Shown: positions 11,365 through 24,404 of the stretch, piece after piece
How the letters are laid out: every line of letters starts with the position of its first letter
Position numbering within the stretch: the first letter of the stretch is position 1
NCBI GenBank assembly: GCA_029224185.1
Contig: CM055193.1
Span: forward strand, 18,582,169-18,646,168
Direction of reading: 5' to 3'
Source: Karalla daura
Lineage: Eukaryota > Chordata > Actinopteri > Chaetodontiformes > Leiognathidae
DNA length: 64,000 nt
The notes under the pieces: generated by a model
The model's input: the letters and a program-made list of their open reading frames with translations, nothing else
Database searches by the model: none
What the model was told of the DNA's origin: nothing
Translations under genes and position numbers: made by a program

Positions 11365-13617
11365 CAGGTGTCATTGGGGAACCGTTGGACCACAGCTGGT
11401 CAGCAGCACAGCGGAACAGTCACAAGCAGCTGTCATCTGGACTGAACTGAACTGTGGGAAAGAATCTGATAGAGACAACAAACAGCAAAATACAGTGAGG
11501 GGCATGTGTCCCCTTGGTGCCCTCGTGTTGGAATAAAAACTGACCACGTGGATGGCGCTGTGGCCGAAACAATGATAACGTGCTGTAGTTCAGGTTAAGA
11601 GTTTGCATTTGAATGGCTCAAACCCTGTCATGTCCAAACTCCTGTGGGTGTTTGTATTTGTGTCCAGTACTGGTTGTAATCATCATTTTATTAAATTATC
11701 AGAATCTTTATTTGATATATTTCAATTTTACTAGGTTTTGGAGCTTTTTCATTGCGACTATGCTGATGCCCTTGTGCTTGCTCCTTCTTCCAAGCATTTT
11801 CTTGTACAAAAACCAACCAACCAACAAAAAAAAAGTGATGTCTTCATTTGTGGTAACAATTCCCAAAGGATAAAGACAAAGACTGGCCTTTGCGCTTTCA
11901 ATTCAAGTTGAATTGAAGTTGATTCGAACACTGATTTCCCACTGAGGCAGTAAAGTGATTGCAAACCTCGGGGGGAAACTGCACAAATTTACCAGAATAT
12001 GTGATGAATTAATCCCAAATCTCTCGCTCTGTTATACATCATTATGGAAGGAGTGGCAGGGAAAGCCTGGAGCGACTCAGGGTGTTCACACATGTAGAGG
12101 ATGCACACACGCCAGCAACAAGAGCAACAAGCAACGCTCATAAACATTGTCATCCCTTTATTTCAGCTCTCCTCTCTGTTCGCTGAGCTGGGGGAGTGAA
12201 AAGCTTCCTCTGATTACAAATGCATGATGTAGCCTACTTTTGGCTCCAGCTAATGTCCGTAAAACTGCCTCCATAAGGCTGCAAAGCTTATACTCGACTG
12301 CACATTGAGGCTAGACGTTCCCCAATCCCTTTGGTTTCAGCAGAGCACGCAGCACAATACAAACACAACAGCAAATAGCCTTTTCTGCTGCATGCTAATG
12401 CCACGCATACTGAAAGCACGTGAACCCTCTTACATCTACTGCATATTCATGGTGCGCTCGTGCTGTATATTCTACTATGCCACAGTGTAGCGGCACCAGT
12501 GACATCTCATACTCAGACACTGGAAGATGTTCTGCTGAATCAATCTCATCCGTTCGCACACTCGGCATAAACGTTGTGTCACATTCAGTCCGTGTGTGAT
12601 GAAGGCAGCGGCACTCGCTGACCTGCTTCCAGTTCCCATTGTCGAGTGACTTCTGCAGGATCACAAACTGATTTTGAGGGCCGTCGGAGCAGTTTTGACA
12701 CACTGATTTTACTGTATTTTAAGATGCAGCCTTCTTAATCTCTGCTGCGAGGCTTCACAGTGTTCTCACAGCTGGCAGACGGACAATTATAACAGCATGA
12801 GAGAAAGGAAAGGAAAATAAGTGGAGCGCTTTTAATGTGAAACAACCTGGCGATCCAGCGGGATACCTCCATATATGTAGGTTACTGTCTGCCGTTGTTT
12901 CTCATCTCATCGACCCACTTCACCACTCATCTTACTGAGGAAGAGTCCGCCTGTGAGCCTGGATTAATATTTCACTATTGTTGTACAAGGGATTTGTGTG
13001 TGTGCGTGTGCGTGTGTGTCCGTGTGTCAGTTCATCACATATGTGTGTGCACATGTGCTTTTAGGTTTGCATGCGCACAGGCTTATCTGTGTCTGCGCAT
13101 GTGTGTCGGTACGTGTTTGCAGATTCATCAGTGCAGCATGGTTGCATCTACTGTACTGCTCGTCTGCCTGACTGCACCTCCACTGCCCTCGTGCTCATAT
13201 GAGTGTGGGTGTGTGTGCGTACACCCACCTAACGGGTCAAAAGTCATAGTTGTACTCTGAATACTGATAATAAGTCCTGCAGACATCTGATAAATCGACA
13301 AGAACAGATGAAGTGTCGACATGCTCTATTGACAGTCTCTTTGTGCCGATTATTGTGAGTACAGTGGGTTTTTACAGGAAAATTTCAGTGGAATCCAAGT
13401 CGAAACTAAAATGTTTTGCAGACTAGGCAGTCAGCATGGAGTGTTGTGAAACTGCCACATCATCAGGGTACAACTGCTTTGAGATGCTGCCCGAACGATC
13501 ACCACAGTCTCCGCCAGGAAGAATAGGACAAACCGACCAAATCCAGGCAAAACTTCAGAGACACTTGTGGTCCAGTTACAGCAGCACTTAAGACGGATTT
13601 ATTTGCACTTGTAATAA

Positions 13618-13882
13618 ATCCATCCATCCATTATCTCACCCACTTTATATCCAACTGGAGTCACGCAGGACTGTTGGAATCTATCCTAGGACACAGGGGG
13701 CAAAGATAGGGAATACACCCTGTCCAGTCCATCATAGGACACACACACACACAACACACAGAGGAGACAATTTAGAGTCTCCAATCCACCAGAGAAAACT
13801 CATGCAGAGACATGGAGAACATCTAAACTCCTCAGTCTGAACCCTGGTCCTTCTTGCTGTGAGGTGACAGTGCTAACCCCTG
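13618..13882 (-). mobile_element. tRNA-headed fish SINE-like repeat, nearly complete
   Basis: Reverse orientation. It begins with the tail (CCATCCATCCATTATCTC), passes the landmarks CCTGTCCAGTCCATCATAGG and ACAATTTAGAGTCTCCAATC, and ends with the head (CCTTCTTGCTGTGAGGTGAC, then AGTGCTAACC). An internal CA run lies at 13739-13753. Confidence 0.75.
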
Positions 13883-14021
13883 ATATATTGCTTTGCTGCA
13901 ATGGAACCAACACCATCAGTGATTCACTTTGTAGTCTGCACACTGAGCAACTGCATGGAAGCTGTAGGAGATGATGGGATGAATGTGGCTCCAATTAGCA
14001 ACTAAGAAATGTTGCTCGGAG

Positions 14022-14024
<3 letters not shown>

Positions 14025-14096
<72 letters not shown>
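14025..14096. repeat. (GA)n microsatellite
   Basis: About 72 uninterrupted bases of GA. Confidence 0.97.
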
Positions 14097-14099
<3 letters not shown>

Positions 14100-14241
14100 G
14101 GAACCAGTCAGCTCTCCAAATGCTGCAGTTGGGCATCAAGCCCCTTGTTTTATCCTCTGGTGAAACCAGACATCTATAAAGTACTGAAAAGACCTTTTAA
14201 TATTACATAAGAGAGGGATTTCAGGTTTGATAGTGTTTTTT

Positions 14242-14504
14242 GTAACACTTTGTAATTACTACCCATTATAAGTTATTCATAGATCATTAGTAAGCTGTTA
14301 GTTATAAATCATGAACATACAGTTAACAGTGATTTATAACTTGTTAACTAACAGCTTGTAAGTTATCTTTTAACTATATATAATCAGAATTATAAATCCT
14401 TAGCAAATTGTTAACAAATACTTAAGTTATTACTAACTCATTAGTTAACAGCTTACTAATTATTTATGAACTAGTTATAATGAGTAGTTATTATACAGCG
14501 TTAC
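14242..14504. mobile_element. Foldback/MITE-like element with about 65-bp terminal inverted repeats
   Basis: The left end (from GTAACACTTTGTAATTACTA at 14242) and the reverse complement of the right end (GTAACGCTGTATAATAACTA, ending at 14504) align over about 65 bases, sharing CATTATAA, TTCATA and ATTAGTAAGCTGTTA. Inside, AAGCTGTTAGTTATAAATCA (from 14292) is complementary to 14331-14357, so the unit holds nested hairpins. The element is AT-rich with no coding capacity, as expected of a non-autonomous DNA transposon. No clear target-site duplication is visible, and the superfamily is not assigned. Confidence 0.75.
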
Positions 14505-14689
14505 CGATTTGTTCCCCAAGTTGTCTGCTTTGAATGTTTACTTTGTCGCTGGATTATGGTGTACATAATGAATACATTTCTATTCTACATTTTCTATTCT
14601 ATCTTAATATTAAATCCACAACACAAAGAGTATAAATCCTCAAAAGTAAAGCCGCAGCAGCCTGTCTATGCGTATCTGTGTGTGTGGGG

Positions 14690-15122
14690 AGCTGACTGGA
14701 CTTCTGCAGTGATTTACCAGTCTATCTTCATTCCAACCCTCATCTATGGTCATGAGCTGTGAGGGATGAGTGAGAGAGCAAAGCTCACAAATACCAGTGG
14801 CTAAAATCAGTTTTCTCCACAGACTCGGAGATAGAATGATGAGTTCAGACATCTGGAGAGGCTCAAAGTAGAGCTGCTGCTCCTTCATATTTTAAAGAGG
14901 GGAGCTGAGGTGGTTCAGGCATCCGGTCGGACTGCCTTAAGGCATTTCCATCATGGAGGAGACCCAGAGGCAGAGCCAGGACACGCTCGGGAGATTATAA
15001 CCCTCATTCGGCTGGTTTAGGAAGGATCCTCCCAGTGGAGCTGGTGGAAGTGGCTGTGGAGAGGAGTGTCTGGACTTCTCTTCTGAGACTGCTACCCCTG
15101 CGACGCAGAGCTGAAGTGCTGG
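14690..15122 (+). mobile_element. RTE/Rex3-like LINE fragment, end of reverse-transcriptase ORF
   Basis: Conceptual translation with several breaks gives YQSIFIPTLIYGHEL near 14716-14760. Further on it gives a leucine-rich block around 14870, a PRGRARTR-like stretch, and E-x-V-W-TSLLRLLPLR near 15060-15105. This matches the C-terminal part of fish RTE-type reverse transcriptases, where a YGHE motif precedes a GRPRxRW-like region and a final LLRLLPxR. Stop codons directly after GHEL and later frameshifts make it a dead copy. The clade name is from recognition. Confidence 0.65.
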
Positions 15123-16220
15123 AAAACAGAACAGAACAGAAGTTTCATCTTTATGTTTTAATTCTCATCTTGAAAATTCACAGTGAGCTGTGGTTTTTAT
15201 ACAAGCTAAAGGAGCATTTCTGTGTGTTCATGAGCTCCACAATTTATGATCGATAATTACTGAAATATGCTGGAAACACACGAAAAGCAGAGCTTCTATG
15301 TCTCTTATTGTTATACATGGTGAGAGAATAAATCATTGTGTGCAGCACTTGAGAATATTTATTATTGAGTCATAAAAACTGATATGGCTAAGTGAATAGT
15401 GCACATTGCTTTTCCCTCAAGAGGTGCCAGTTGGTAATTGAGCGATTTCTCCTCCTCCGGCTCTATAATGGGCTTGTCATGCTGCGCTGCTCAGTGCATC
15501 TTCAAAAGGAACCAACTCTCTGTGGCTCAGAGGCGAGGGCTGTAAACTAGGTCGCCAGAATGAGCCAAGGAATTTTGCAAGACAGGAAAGAAAGTTTGCG
15601 TGTGGCTGTGTATGTGTGTGTAAAGGAAGGGGGGTGGGTTGAAATAGTGCATTATTAAGGTGTAATGGCTTTGGCCTGAGCGCATCCATCTGGTTTGATC
15701 CACGTGGATGTGGGGGGGAAACGCTTCTAATTTTGTGTGCTGTGACAATGCCGTGCAGGCGCTCATTTACTCAGGAGGGGCGCAGTACTGTTCTTCGTTT
15801 GTTTGTAGAGTTATGTAAAAGTGAGGCAGAGTTGAAGGTAAGATGAGGGTGAAGTCACGCGGGGCGAGACGAGAAAGGAGGACAGCGTGTTCCTCAGTGA
15901 GAAACATCAACAAATTCAGACATCCCGTATCAAGAGTGACAGTCAGATAGGGGCGAGTTTCACCCTCTGCAGCCCAGTGCACCAGCATTTGGATAAAGAG
16001 CTACGGAGGAGGTGGAGGATACTGATGATAATAGGTAATGATGGTATTCTGCTCATCTCCATCCATTCTTTTCTTTTTGTCTGGCTGACATTGTCCCCCG
16101 CCATAAAAGGTGTCACACCATTAAAAGCGCCCCCGGTTCCTCAGTGCCCTAACGCTGGTGGCTTTGAGGGGGGTACAAGTGTGAGTGGGTTAGTGAGTGA
16201 GCATTGTATGTGTGAGTGAG

Positions 16221-16249
16221 TGTGTGCGTGTGTGTGTGTGTGTGTGTGT
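16221..16249. repeat. (GT)n microsatellite
   Basis: About 29 bases of GT with one CG interruption. Confidence 0.9.
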
Positions 16250-16379
16250 CTAATGGTGTGAGACAGGGGGGTTATTGCATGTGAGGATAATAGCCTGGTT
16301 GAGTGCCAGACCTGGGAAGCTTTTACATTTGACGAGGTGAGATCCCCTGAGCCTTTTCAACATCCAGCTACTTGCCACA

Positions 16380-16383
<4 letters not shown>

Positions 16384-16430
<47 letters not shown>

Positions 16431-16444
16431 GAGAGAGAGAGAGA
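16384..16444. repeat. Compound (GT)n-(GA)n microsatellite
   Basis: GT for about 42 bases, then GA for about 17. Confidence 0.95.
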
Positions 16445-16709
16445 AACCCTAAAATGGGCAAATATTGCTGTTTGTGTGCGTGTCTGTAGAAGTTTGTCGC
16501 AGTAACTTCTTTCTTAAGCCCATGTAAGCATACGAGCAGTGAAACATGGCCGACCAGGCTCTTAAAAATCAGCTGTATGTCGTCAATTACTCAGACCTGC
16601 ACGCCTGACTCATGAAATATGTAAAATAAAAACTCTGCATGCAGTTTTGTCTGACGCACGGTCCTCCTCTTCGTTGGCAATTACAAGAGACATGTGTGTC
16701 AGCATGCTT

Positions 16710-16711
<2 letters not shown>

Positions 16712-16742
<31 letters not shown>
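16712..16742. repeat. (GT)n microsatellite
   Basis: About 31 bases of GT. Confidence 0.92.
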
Positions 16743-16745
<3 letters not shown>

Positions 16746-18337
16746 GCACGTGTTAGAAGGGTGTATATGAATTATACAGTGGCCCTGGTTTTCTGAGATC
16801 AGGGACAAGTACGAGCTGCAACTGACGAACAGGGTTTTGTGCATGTGCACGCAGGGTTTACAGTCCTGACTGACACAGTGACACAGCACGCACACTTAGC
16901 AGACGCTGGAAATTTGTTAGCACTTCTACAAGGCTGCAGCCCGGATGAAACCGGCATGATAAAAAATCAAGACGATCTCTCCCTCATGACAATAAATATG
17001 GAAAGGAGTTGTTCAGATTTGGCTCATTAAGCATGGAGATGTGCGTGGTTTTTGTGCAGAATTTGCTGGTGGAGGGACAAGTATGTAGCCCATTAGCGTG
17101 GTTTTCCCACATAGCCCTGCCTGTGGTTGCGGGATGAAAAGGAGCAGAAAAAGGCAAATTCTCGTGGTTGTTCATGCGAGAATTCTCATGTGAGAAATGA
17201 GATGCCTCAAATTGGGCTGGTTAATAAAATGGCCTGGAAGTGAGCAGACATCACGGCTCATATTTCAGCTGTTTAGCTGATGCATGAAAGTGGTGGAAAA
17301 TGAAGGCACTGCAACGGGGTGGTGGGGGTGGGGTTGTTTCACTGGAGATCAAGGGGAAGATGAGAAGAAGCTTTTCTTCTGTCTGTGAAATAATTCTACA
17401 CCCTACATTATTTCTACACCCTCTCCACTGAACTGTTGCGCTTCATTTGGAGCAACCTTACAGTGAGTGCATTAGTAGAACAGGCCTAGGAGATTACTAA
17501 TTCAACGAGACTAAAAGTCCACGGCTACTCCAGCAGATCTGTGAGACCGCTCTCCTGCAGATAAATGTTAGCCCTGGAGCGCTCCTACTGAATCAGTGTA
17601 ATGTTTAGCACGTGCGAGAGCTACCCCAAGTACGATAGCATGTTAGCATTTACCATGTAATAGAGTTGAGGTGCATGGGAGAGCCAGATGCTGTTATTTC
17701 AAAGTCAAACTTCAAAACTTGGGGATCAGAGTTTTTGGGATTCATCCATTGGGAACAAAGTTCACAGCAACTGGAACAGTTTGAGATATTTCAGGTGGAT
17801 TTAGACTGACCTGTGTCGTCAGTGGTCTCTCCAAATGTTTGAGGATCAGCAGACAATGAAAAGACAAAGAGATGATATGGGAGTGAGAGAGAGAGACAGA
17901 GAGAGAAAGCATGGGAGTCATATTTTGTATACAGGGAATCTTGCACAGCTGACAGAGACCAAGAAGTGAGGAAATGGAGGTGTGGAGATGGCTGGGGCTG
18001 AGCTGGAGAGTATTAACATGGAAAATAAATGTGAGTGAGGGGTATTGGGGGTTGGGGGGTGTAATGACGGTCAAACAAGAGAGGATTAGAGAGAAACAAG
18101 AAAAAAGAGGACAGACAATGTCCCCTGTGGACAGACTTTGTGAGAAGTCCAATGGTCTGCATCACATGGTCCATGGACACAGACTCTGGAGCCACTGGTG
18201 CACTGTGGTGATGTGCAATCACGGAAGATTTTACAGGATTTTTCCATAAAGAAAAGGTTGTGAACATGAAAGAGAGAGCGATGTGAGAAAACACGTGCAA
18301 GAAATCTGCCTGCATGTGCAAAACATGTGAGGGAAGG

Positions 18338-18345
<8 letters not shown>

Positions 18346-18410
<65 letters not shown>
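18346..18410. repeat. (GT)n microsatellite
   Basis: 65 uninterrupted bases of GT. It creates the TH- and CV-repeat open frames around 18013-18605. Confidence 0.97.
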
Positions 18411-18415
<5 letters not shown>

Positions 18416-20584
18416 GGCACAAGGTAAACATCAGACACAGAGAGGAGCTGATTCGAAAGTTCCACAGCAAGGAGAACGAGGAGGACGAGGAGGAGAGGGA
18501 GGAAGAAGAACATTTCTGCCTTGCTGCTCTGTGGGCGAGATGAGACCTGGTTTGTTCTGCTGCCATTGTAAATATTGTTTCTCCCAGAAGAATCTAATAC
18601 TTTAAAATGGATGAATTAAAGCAGTTCTTGTGAAGCACTTTTGGCCAATTTGATCAAGATGTTTTTTTTCCATTCATGAAAGTTCCGCATCCTCAAATAT
18701 GCTGTTTCCTCAAAACCGGATATCTTGCAGGTCTGTCGATTTCCTTGACCCACTTAACACCTAAATGGTCTTCTGGGGGCTTTCTGGAGTCTATCACAGC
18801 AGACACGCACCCACAGACACACACACCTGTGACCTGGGACCTGGAAAGGACCTGGGCCCTACTCAGAATCACATTGTCTTGCTTTAAGATTACAGAACAC
18901 AGTCAACAAGTCGCCCATCTTCAACATCTCGTCCCATCGTTCAGAGCTTGTGGTTCCTGCTCACAGTGGCCAACATCTCTTCCACCAGCTCCTCTGGGAG
19001 GATCCTGAGGTGTTCCACTGCTATGACCACTGGACAAATACCAGACTCTGCAAAGATGTTTCCATTATTGTTACTAAACCGCTTGGCATTTGTCTGCTAT
19101 AAAACATCAGCAGTGGTGATCCCTCAGCTGGATTTGACTGAGGAGGGGGCTTCTGTAAATCAGTTTTGATGGGTTCAGCTTACGGAGGCTTCAGCCTGAT
19201 GACCTACAATAGAGAGGAGAAATGGGGGTACTCAGAGAGGATGGGGTGATTAGAGTAATGATTATTACGGGTGCATGACAGAGGGTTAAAAAGAGGATAC
19301 AGGGGTTAAAAAGGGGGCTGCAAAGAGAGAGAAAGGGGGGGGGGGGTGGTGGAGGCAGGGGGGGGGCAACTCCACATTTTTAGACAGCAAAGAGGATGAA
19401 GAGTTAAAAACTACTTCTGGGATTTAAGTGACAATACTATGTCACAAAGCGCTTCTGGGGGTCAATTTAAGAGGAAAGACCAAGAGGAAAAATAAGATAA
19501 GCAGAGTTTTGTGGTTCAAGAGGAGGCAGATTATGATAAACTGTTGTTGACTCTGGGCTTACAGCTGCTTGATTGTTCATCTGTCTGTTTCCCCCCCCAC
19601 ACACTATTGGACACACCAGCAATCCTCTTAGATGTACCCCGACCTGCAGCCTTCTAATCCATGGCCTGGCGCTCCCGGTCAGCTCCACTCAGTCAGAGTT
19701 TCAATCACCCTGCGGCTCTCGGTCATCGATCAGAGGCGTGTTCGGTGGAGGGATTTCCTGTCTCCAGTGGGGGAACTACAAAATGTCAGTGCCTTCGTGT
19801 CTATGTCGGGACATTTTGTGGAAGAGTACCGATCGATCGAGCAGAAACAGTGACTACTCCTCACGTCTGGCTCTCAGCCTGCTCAACAATAACACAGCGA
19901 AATATCCAGAGATTTAGCAAATAAATTAACAGTTTACGGCTCAACTGTGAAAAATGAATCATGCGTCAGGGCTGAATCATGCTGCAGCAGCCTGGCTTAG
20001 AACCAAGAGACACTCTGGAGCATCTCATCCCTTCCTTCTTTTCTCCAAGCCCCAAAATTAGGACTGTGTACATTTTGAGACATCCACACGCACTGCAGAG
20101 AGTTACATCAGAAGACTGATGCTGCTCCCGTATGAGGCCAAAACAAAGTCACTCCAAGCCAGTACAAAGCCACAGCCACATGCGGATTAGCCGAGCTTAG
20201 TTTAGTTTATTTTAGCTCGGAAAGAAACAAACAAAAACTTGGCAAACCGTCACTTATAAAGCTTACTGTTTAGATGGTTGGGCTTCTGGACAGTATTTTA
20301 ATATTGAAAGCTATGATACAACGATGGACATGAAAGCATGTAAATCCTAGAAAACATATCATTTTTGACATAATGTCTGTACATTATAATCAATATGTTG
20401 ATTGTTTATTAAATGCGATAAGCCAGGAAGGGTTGATTTACAGTTTTTTTTAGATGTTTTTAAACTCTATCATGAGCTAACACACACATGTCCAGGCTTT
20501 AACCACCTTCTCCACCCACAGATGTTTGTATTGCTCTTATCAAATTTGTATATTTCCCTATTTTGCAAAGTTATCTATGAATTT

Positions 20585-20765
20585 GTCCACTGGGGTCTAC
20601 TGAAGTCAATCCCAGCGCATCTAGGGGCAATTTAGAGTCACCACTCAGACTCTAGGGGACTCTCAGGACTACCCAGAACAATCCTACGCTGAGACAGGGA
20701 GAACATGCAAACTCCTTCCACCTTCTGGAACCTTCTTGCTGTGAGGCCACAGGATCATCTAGAAA
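20585..20765 (-). mobile_element. tRNA-headed fish SINE-like repeat, partial
   Basis: Reverse copy with the landmarks GGGGCAATTTAGAGTCACCA, AGACAGGGAGAACATGCAAA and CCTTCTTGCTGTGAGGCCAC. Confidence 0.65.
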
Positions 20766-21499
20766 ACCACCATTTTGCCAGATAATAACTCCCGAGCCAC
20801 TCTCTAAGTAGGAAAAGACTGTAAATGACTCTAATGACGTTAGTTAACATTAAAATAACACTTTGATATGCAGCAGAATAATTTAGTGTCACACGGATCA
20901 AAACAGCCAAGAAAAACAGTAATTGAGCTCCTGAGTAATTTGTCTTCTCCCGCTGCTGAAAGGAACCTGAGCCTGAGCCAACACTTATCTATTGTCACGT
21001 GGGTTTAACTTGGATGCGGGGAGTGAAGCTGCCCAGATGTGGAGGCAGATGTTTCAAGTCCAAGTAAAGTGTAAACAAAGTGGAAACGTACCGGGCAGCA
21101 CATCACTAATCACGTGTCTGTTATTCCCACGTTAACTCCTTCGCCGCTCCATGTGACACGGCCCGGCTTTATGCGGTGCAGCAACTCTGACTCACTGTGG
21201 CGTTTCCACACAGACATGTCCCAACAAACTCTGATCCTCGGTGAGCAGCCTCCAGGCTGCCAGAGAGGACATGGGGGGATCAGTGACAAAGGTGTGACAT
21301 CTTACTCTTTGTAAACCCTCCAACGTCACTGTTTCAGTGAATCATCTGTGTTGCTGTCAAACCATCCCCGTCTGGCTAAACCTCAGCTGGTATTTGCACA
21401 GATGGTATTCCGAGTATGCGGAGAATCCAATTTTTTTTCAAGTGGAAAAAACAAAAACAGAATGTGGGTTGCGTTATGCGTTGCTTTACGGTGAGAAAC

Positions 21500-21625
21500 A
21501 TGGTCTCCATGTGTCTGTGTGGGTTTGCAGCAGGTGCTCCTGTTTCTGCCCACAGTCCAAAAAACGTTTGGTCTGTTGGAGACTAAAATTGTCCCTTGGT
21601 TGGTGGAGGATTCACTCTGTCGCTG
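21500..21625 (+). mobile_element. tRNA-headed fish SINE-like repeat, middle fragment
   Basis: Forward fragment with CATGTGTCTGTGTGGGTTTG, CCCACAGTCCAAAAAACG and GGAGACTAAAATTGTCCC. Confidence 0.5.
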
Positions 21626-22009
21626 TGAGTGAATAAAGTAACATACCTAACTGTCCTTGTGTCTTATCATTTGTCCTTCTTATTGCTCAACCATGACAGC
21701 AAACACAAACACAGAATGTAACACTATTGGGATTAAGGTGGGATTTTGAGCAGGAAGTGCTGGACGCAGCTGAACTGCTAGAGTCACAGAGAAGGTTTGT
21801 GAGCAGTGAAATGTCAGGTGGGGGGTAATAATGAATGAGAGCAGAGGGGGCTTTTTTTTACACAACCACAGATAAATCACGAGTTGGACGGTGAGAAGAA
21901 AACCTGTCATTAAAGATGAAAGGGGTGAGCGCAAACAGTTTTGATGTCATTAGGAAAGGGTATTTCATTTCAGATGAGGCGGAAGTGCATTCAAGCGCGT
22001 ACAGCGAAG

Positions 22010-22140
22010 CGCAGAAGCTGAAATGTCAACTCATGAGCAAGAAACAGAAGCAGCGGCTCAGTGAAAGACATGAAAGATGTTTAAATGTCAGTTTAAGAGC
22101 AAGAAAAATGTTGAAGTGTCAGTCAATGATAAACAGACGA
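22010..22140. repeat. Short degenerate minisatellite
   Basis: Three diverged units in a row: AAATGTCAACTCATGAGCAA, AAATGTCAGTTTAAGAGCAA and AAGTGTCAGTCAATGATAAA, each followed by GAAA/CAGA-like sequence. The 82-codon open frame at 21916-22164 spans it and shows a repeated KCQxM-like pattern, but has no recognisable family. Confidence 0.55.
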
Positions 22141-22177
22141 ACACAGATTTCTGAACTAAGCTGAACTTTTTGATTCA

Positions 22178-22478
22178 GGGGCACAGTGAGTAAGTGGTTA
22201 GCAAGGTTTCCTCACTGGAAAATGGTTTGAATCCCACTCAGACTGAGGGTCTTCTCCCCATGTGTGTTGGTTTTCCTCAGGTTTCCTTCCACAGCCCAAA
22301 AACCATGCATCTTTGAGTCAACTGCAGACTCTCAATGGTCCCAAGGTGTGAGTGTGAATGTTGGGACTTGCAATGGACTTGCCACAGGCCCAGCGTGTAC
22401 TGTATGTGCCCTAGGATAAGCACCAGAAAACCCTAGTTACCCACTGTTAAGATGCAAAGCATGTAAGATAATGGTTGG
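22178..22478 (+). mobile_element. tRNA-headed fish SINE-like repeat, nearly full length
   Basis: The best copy in the window. The head GGGGCACAGTGAGTAAGTGG plus TTAGCA resembles a pol III A box, and GGTTTGAATCCC resembles a B box. The body holds GTTGGTTTTCCTCAGGTTTC, CACAGCCCAAAAACCATGCA and a decayed CTCTCAATGGTCCC. The tail is AAGATGCAAAGCATGTAAGA, then TAATGG. Both boxes are diverged, so it is probably silent. Confidence 0.75.
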
Positions 22479-24404
22479 AACTGAATTCCGAGCAAAGTCA
22501 ATTGCAAAACGTCTCCCTAAAGTGTCCAAATTATCAGTACAGATGACACTAGTCAAACTTCCCCTTTGCAGCCTGTGAGTGAAATCACTTTTCCTCTCTC
22601 TCTGCTTGTCAGTCGCTCCCTCTTTAATGAAGCAGATGAACCAGGAACACGTACATTATTCACTTGATTTTCCAGCTTCTATCAGTGGCTAAGCTGCTAT
22701 TCAAACAGCACGCTGTAACCTGAGGCTTCACCGAACCAGGGTGTGGAATTTCACTGACTCTCAGTGTGTGTGTGATGGGCTGCTAGACAGAGTGTGTCCT
22801 TCTGTCTGTGTGTGTGGAGACATGGTTGTGCTCCTTCCATGGCCTCCTTCAGGCAAAGGAAAGCTAATATCACAGCGTATTGGTTTCTGTTGCCGCGCTG
22901 GATTTAATGCATGCTATTAAAGTCTGTTATGTTGTCGCCTCCCCTCTCTCCCCACACAGCCTCGTTCGCCCTCTCTGTGGTGCTCCCACGTCGCAGGAGC
23001 CAGGAGAGAAGTTGTCACCGTTTGTGTCTGTGCCAAATCTCATTGCTGTCAGACACGCGCATCTTGTCTTACCCACTGTGTCGTTGTCTAGTTCACTCTG
23101 CAAAATGATTAAACGTCCCACGGTAAATGTTTGTCTCAGTAGGAAATAGATTTTTTTTCATCTTGTACTCCACAGGCATGTCAGACGGGTCGAAGGCCAA
23201 GCTCAGTGGCCGAACAATAGAGCTGAGGTCTAAAGTGACTAATATTCAATGACGCATCATTTTACCAGCAGACTGAGTAAGAGTCTCTTGCTGATTGTTC
23301 ATAATATATTTACTTCCTTTTTACAAAGAAACAAGAAATTATCCGATATTTTCTCTGAGGATGTGAATAAATGATCATAACTACTGATTTAACTTAAACT
23401 CCATCATCTTACCGACTTTGCAGTGTCCAGTCGCCCTGAACATGCATGGTCTGTGACTGTGGGAGGACCCTGGAGCACCTGGACAAAACCCACACACACA
23501 AGGAGAACTTACAACCTCTCCTTGGCCTCAGCTCCGAGTAAAAATAAGTGCTTCTGGTAAAAAAACCCCAAAAAAAAAACCCAAACAGAAATGAATTCAC
23601 ACATGGACAACGTGGGTGGTCTCTCCTTTCATCTTTATATCCTGAACTGTCAGCCAGTGTCAATCATCTTCATTTCTCTCTCTTTCTCCCCTTCTAAAAG
23701 GCTCCTTTAAAGTTACAGTACACATGCACACACACGCACAAACACACACACACACATGCACAGACTTCACACTTGATTGAATCACCTGAGCTCGTCATAT
23801 TGACAAAGGTTTGGCACGTGGGAGTCGACCCTGAGCCACTCATACACACACACACGCACACATACACATACAAAAACATACATTATGTCAGTGTGGCATG
23901 CTCAGCTGAAATCTTACCAGCCATAAATCATTTACTGTCTCGACAACACGACTGAAAACGTGCAACGAAGCAACATTTGTGCAACTCCTGACAGCCTCAT
24001 GAACCTCCTGCGCTTCCCCGTTTTTTGCTCTTTAACTTCTCATTTTCAGAGATGATGAGGGCTGAATAATAGTCACAGACGTCAGTCTGTCTGGCTGGCG
24101 TTTGCTCCATCTTCCTCAATTTGTTTGTGGTTTTGGTGTAAACGCTTGTTAGATCAGAATGTGACCTGTGACACAGGTCTGAATGTGTCTTTACATGAAC
24201 CTAATGCGCAATAAGTGAGTCTGCTGGTGACTATGTGGGCTGAGTTGCACCAACCGTTCACTCGTATTGTGATGGAGTTGCTTTCTAAGCTCTTAACTTG
24301 CCCATTCAACTCATCGCACTGTTTAAACCTGAACAGATTTTAGTCATAAGTGCTACATCAGCTGCTACAGTGACATAACTTCCAAACTGGTTTGAAGGCA
24401 AATG

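Larger units (their letters stand above)
5680..13610. other. Intergenic, no gene seen; repeat fragments
   Basis: No supportable coding exon. It contains two short pieces of the tRNA-headed fish repeat (6058-6185 and 7948-8128), a 12-bp perfect hairpin (10586-10614), an 83-bp GT array (11281-11363) and otherwise AT-rich unique sequence. The minus-strand open frame at 10861-11088 (75 codons) has no recognisable domain and no convincing splice context. Confidence 0.6.
15130..22170. other. Intergenic, no gene seen; microsatellites and repeat fragments
   Basis: No supportable exon. It contains GT/GA arrays (16221-16249, 16384-16444, 16712-16742, 18346-18410), a G-run at 19336-19347, fragments of the tRNA-headed repeat (20585-20765 minus; 21500-21625 plus) and a short tandem repeat (22010-22140). 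Unique AT/GC-mixed sequence at about 15357-15480 and 17000-17300 could be non-coding conserved sequence, but this cannot be judged from one genome. Confidence 0.6.

Noticed and set aside
22178..22260. Possible tRNA gene from the A-box/B-box-like head
   Set aside because: It does not fold as a cloverleaf by eye and belongs to a repeated element with diverged boxes.
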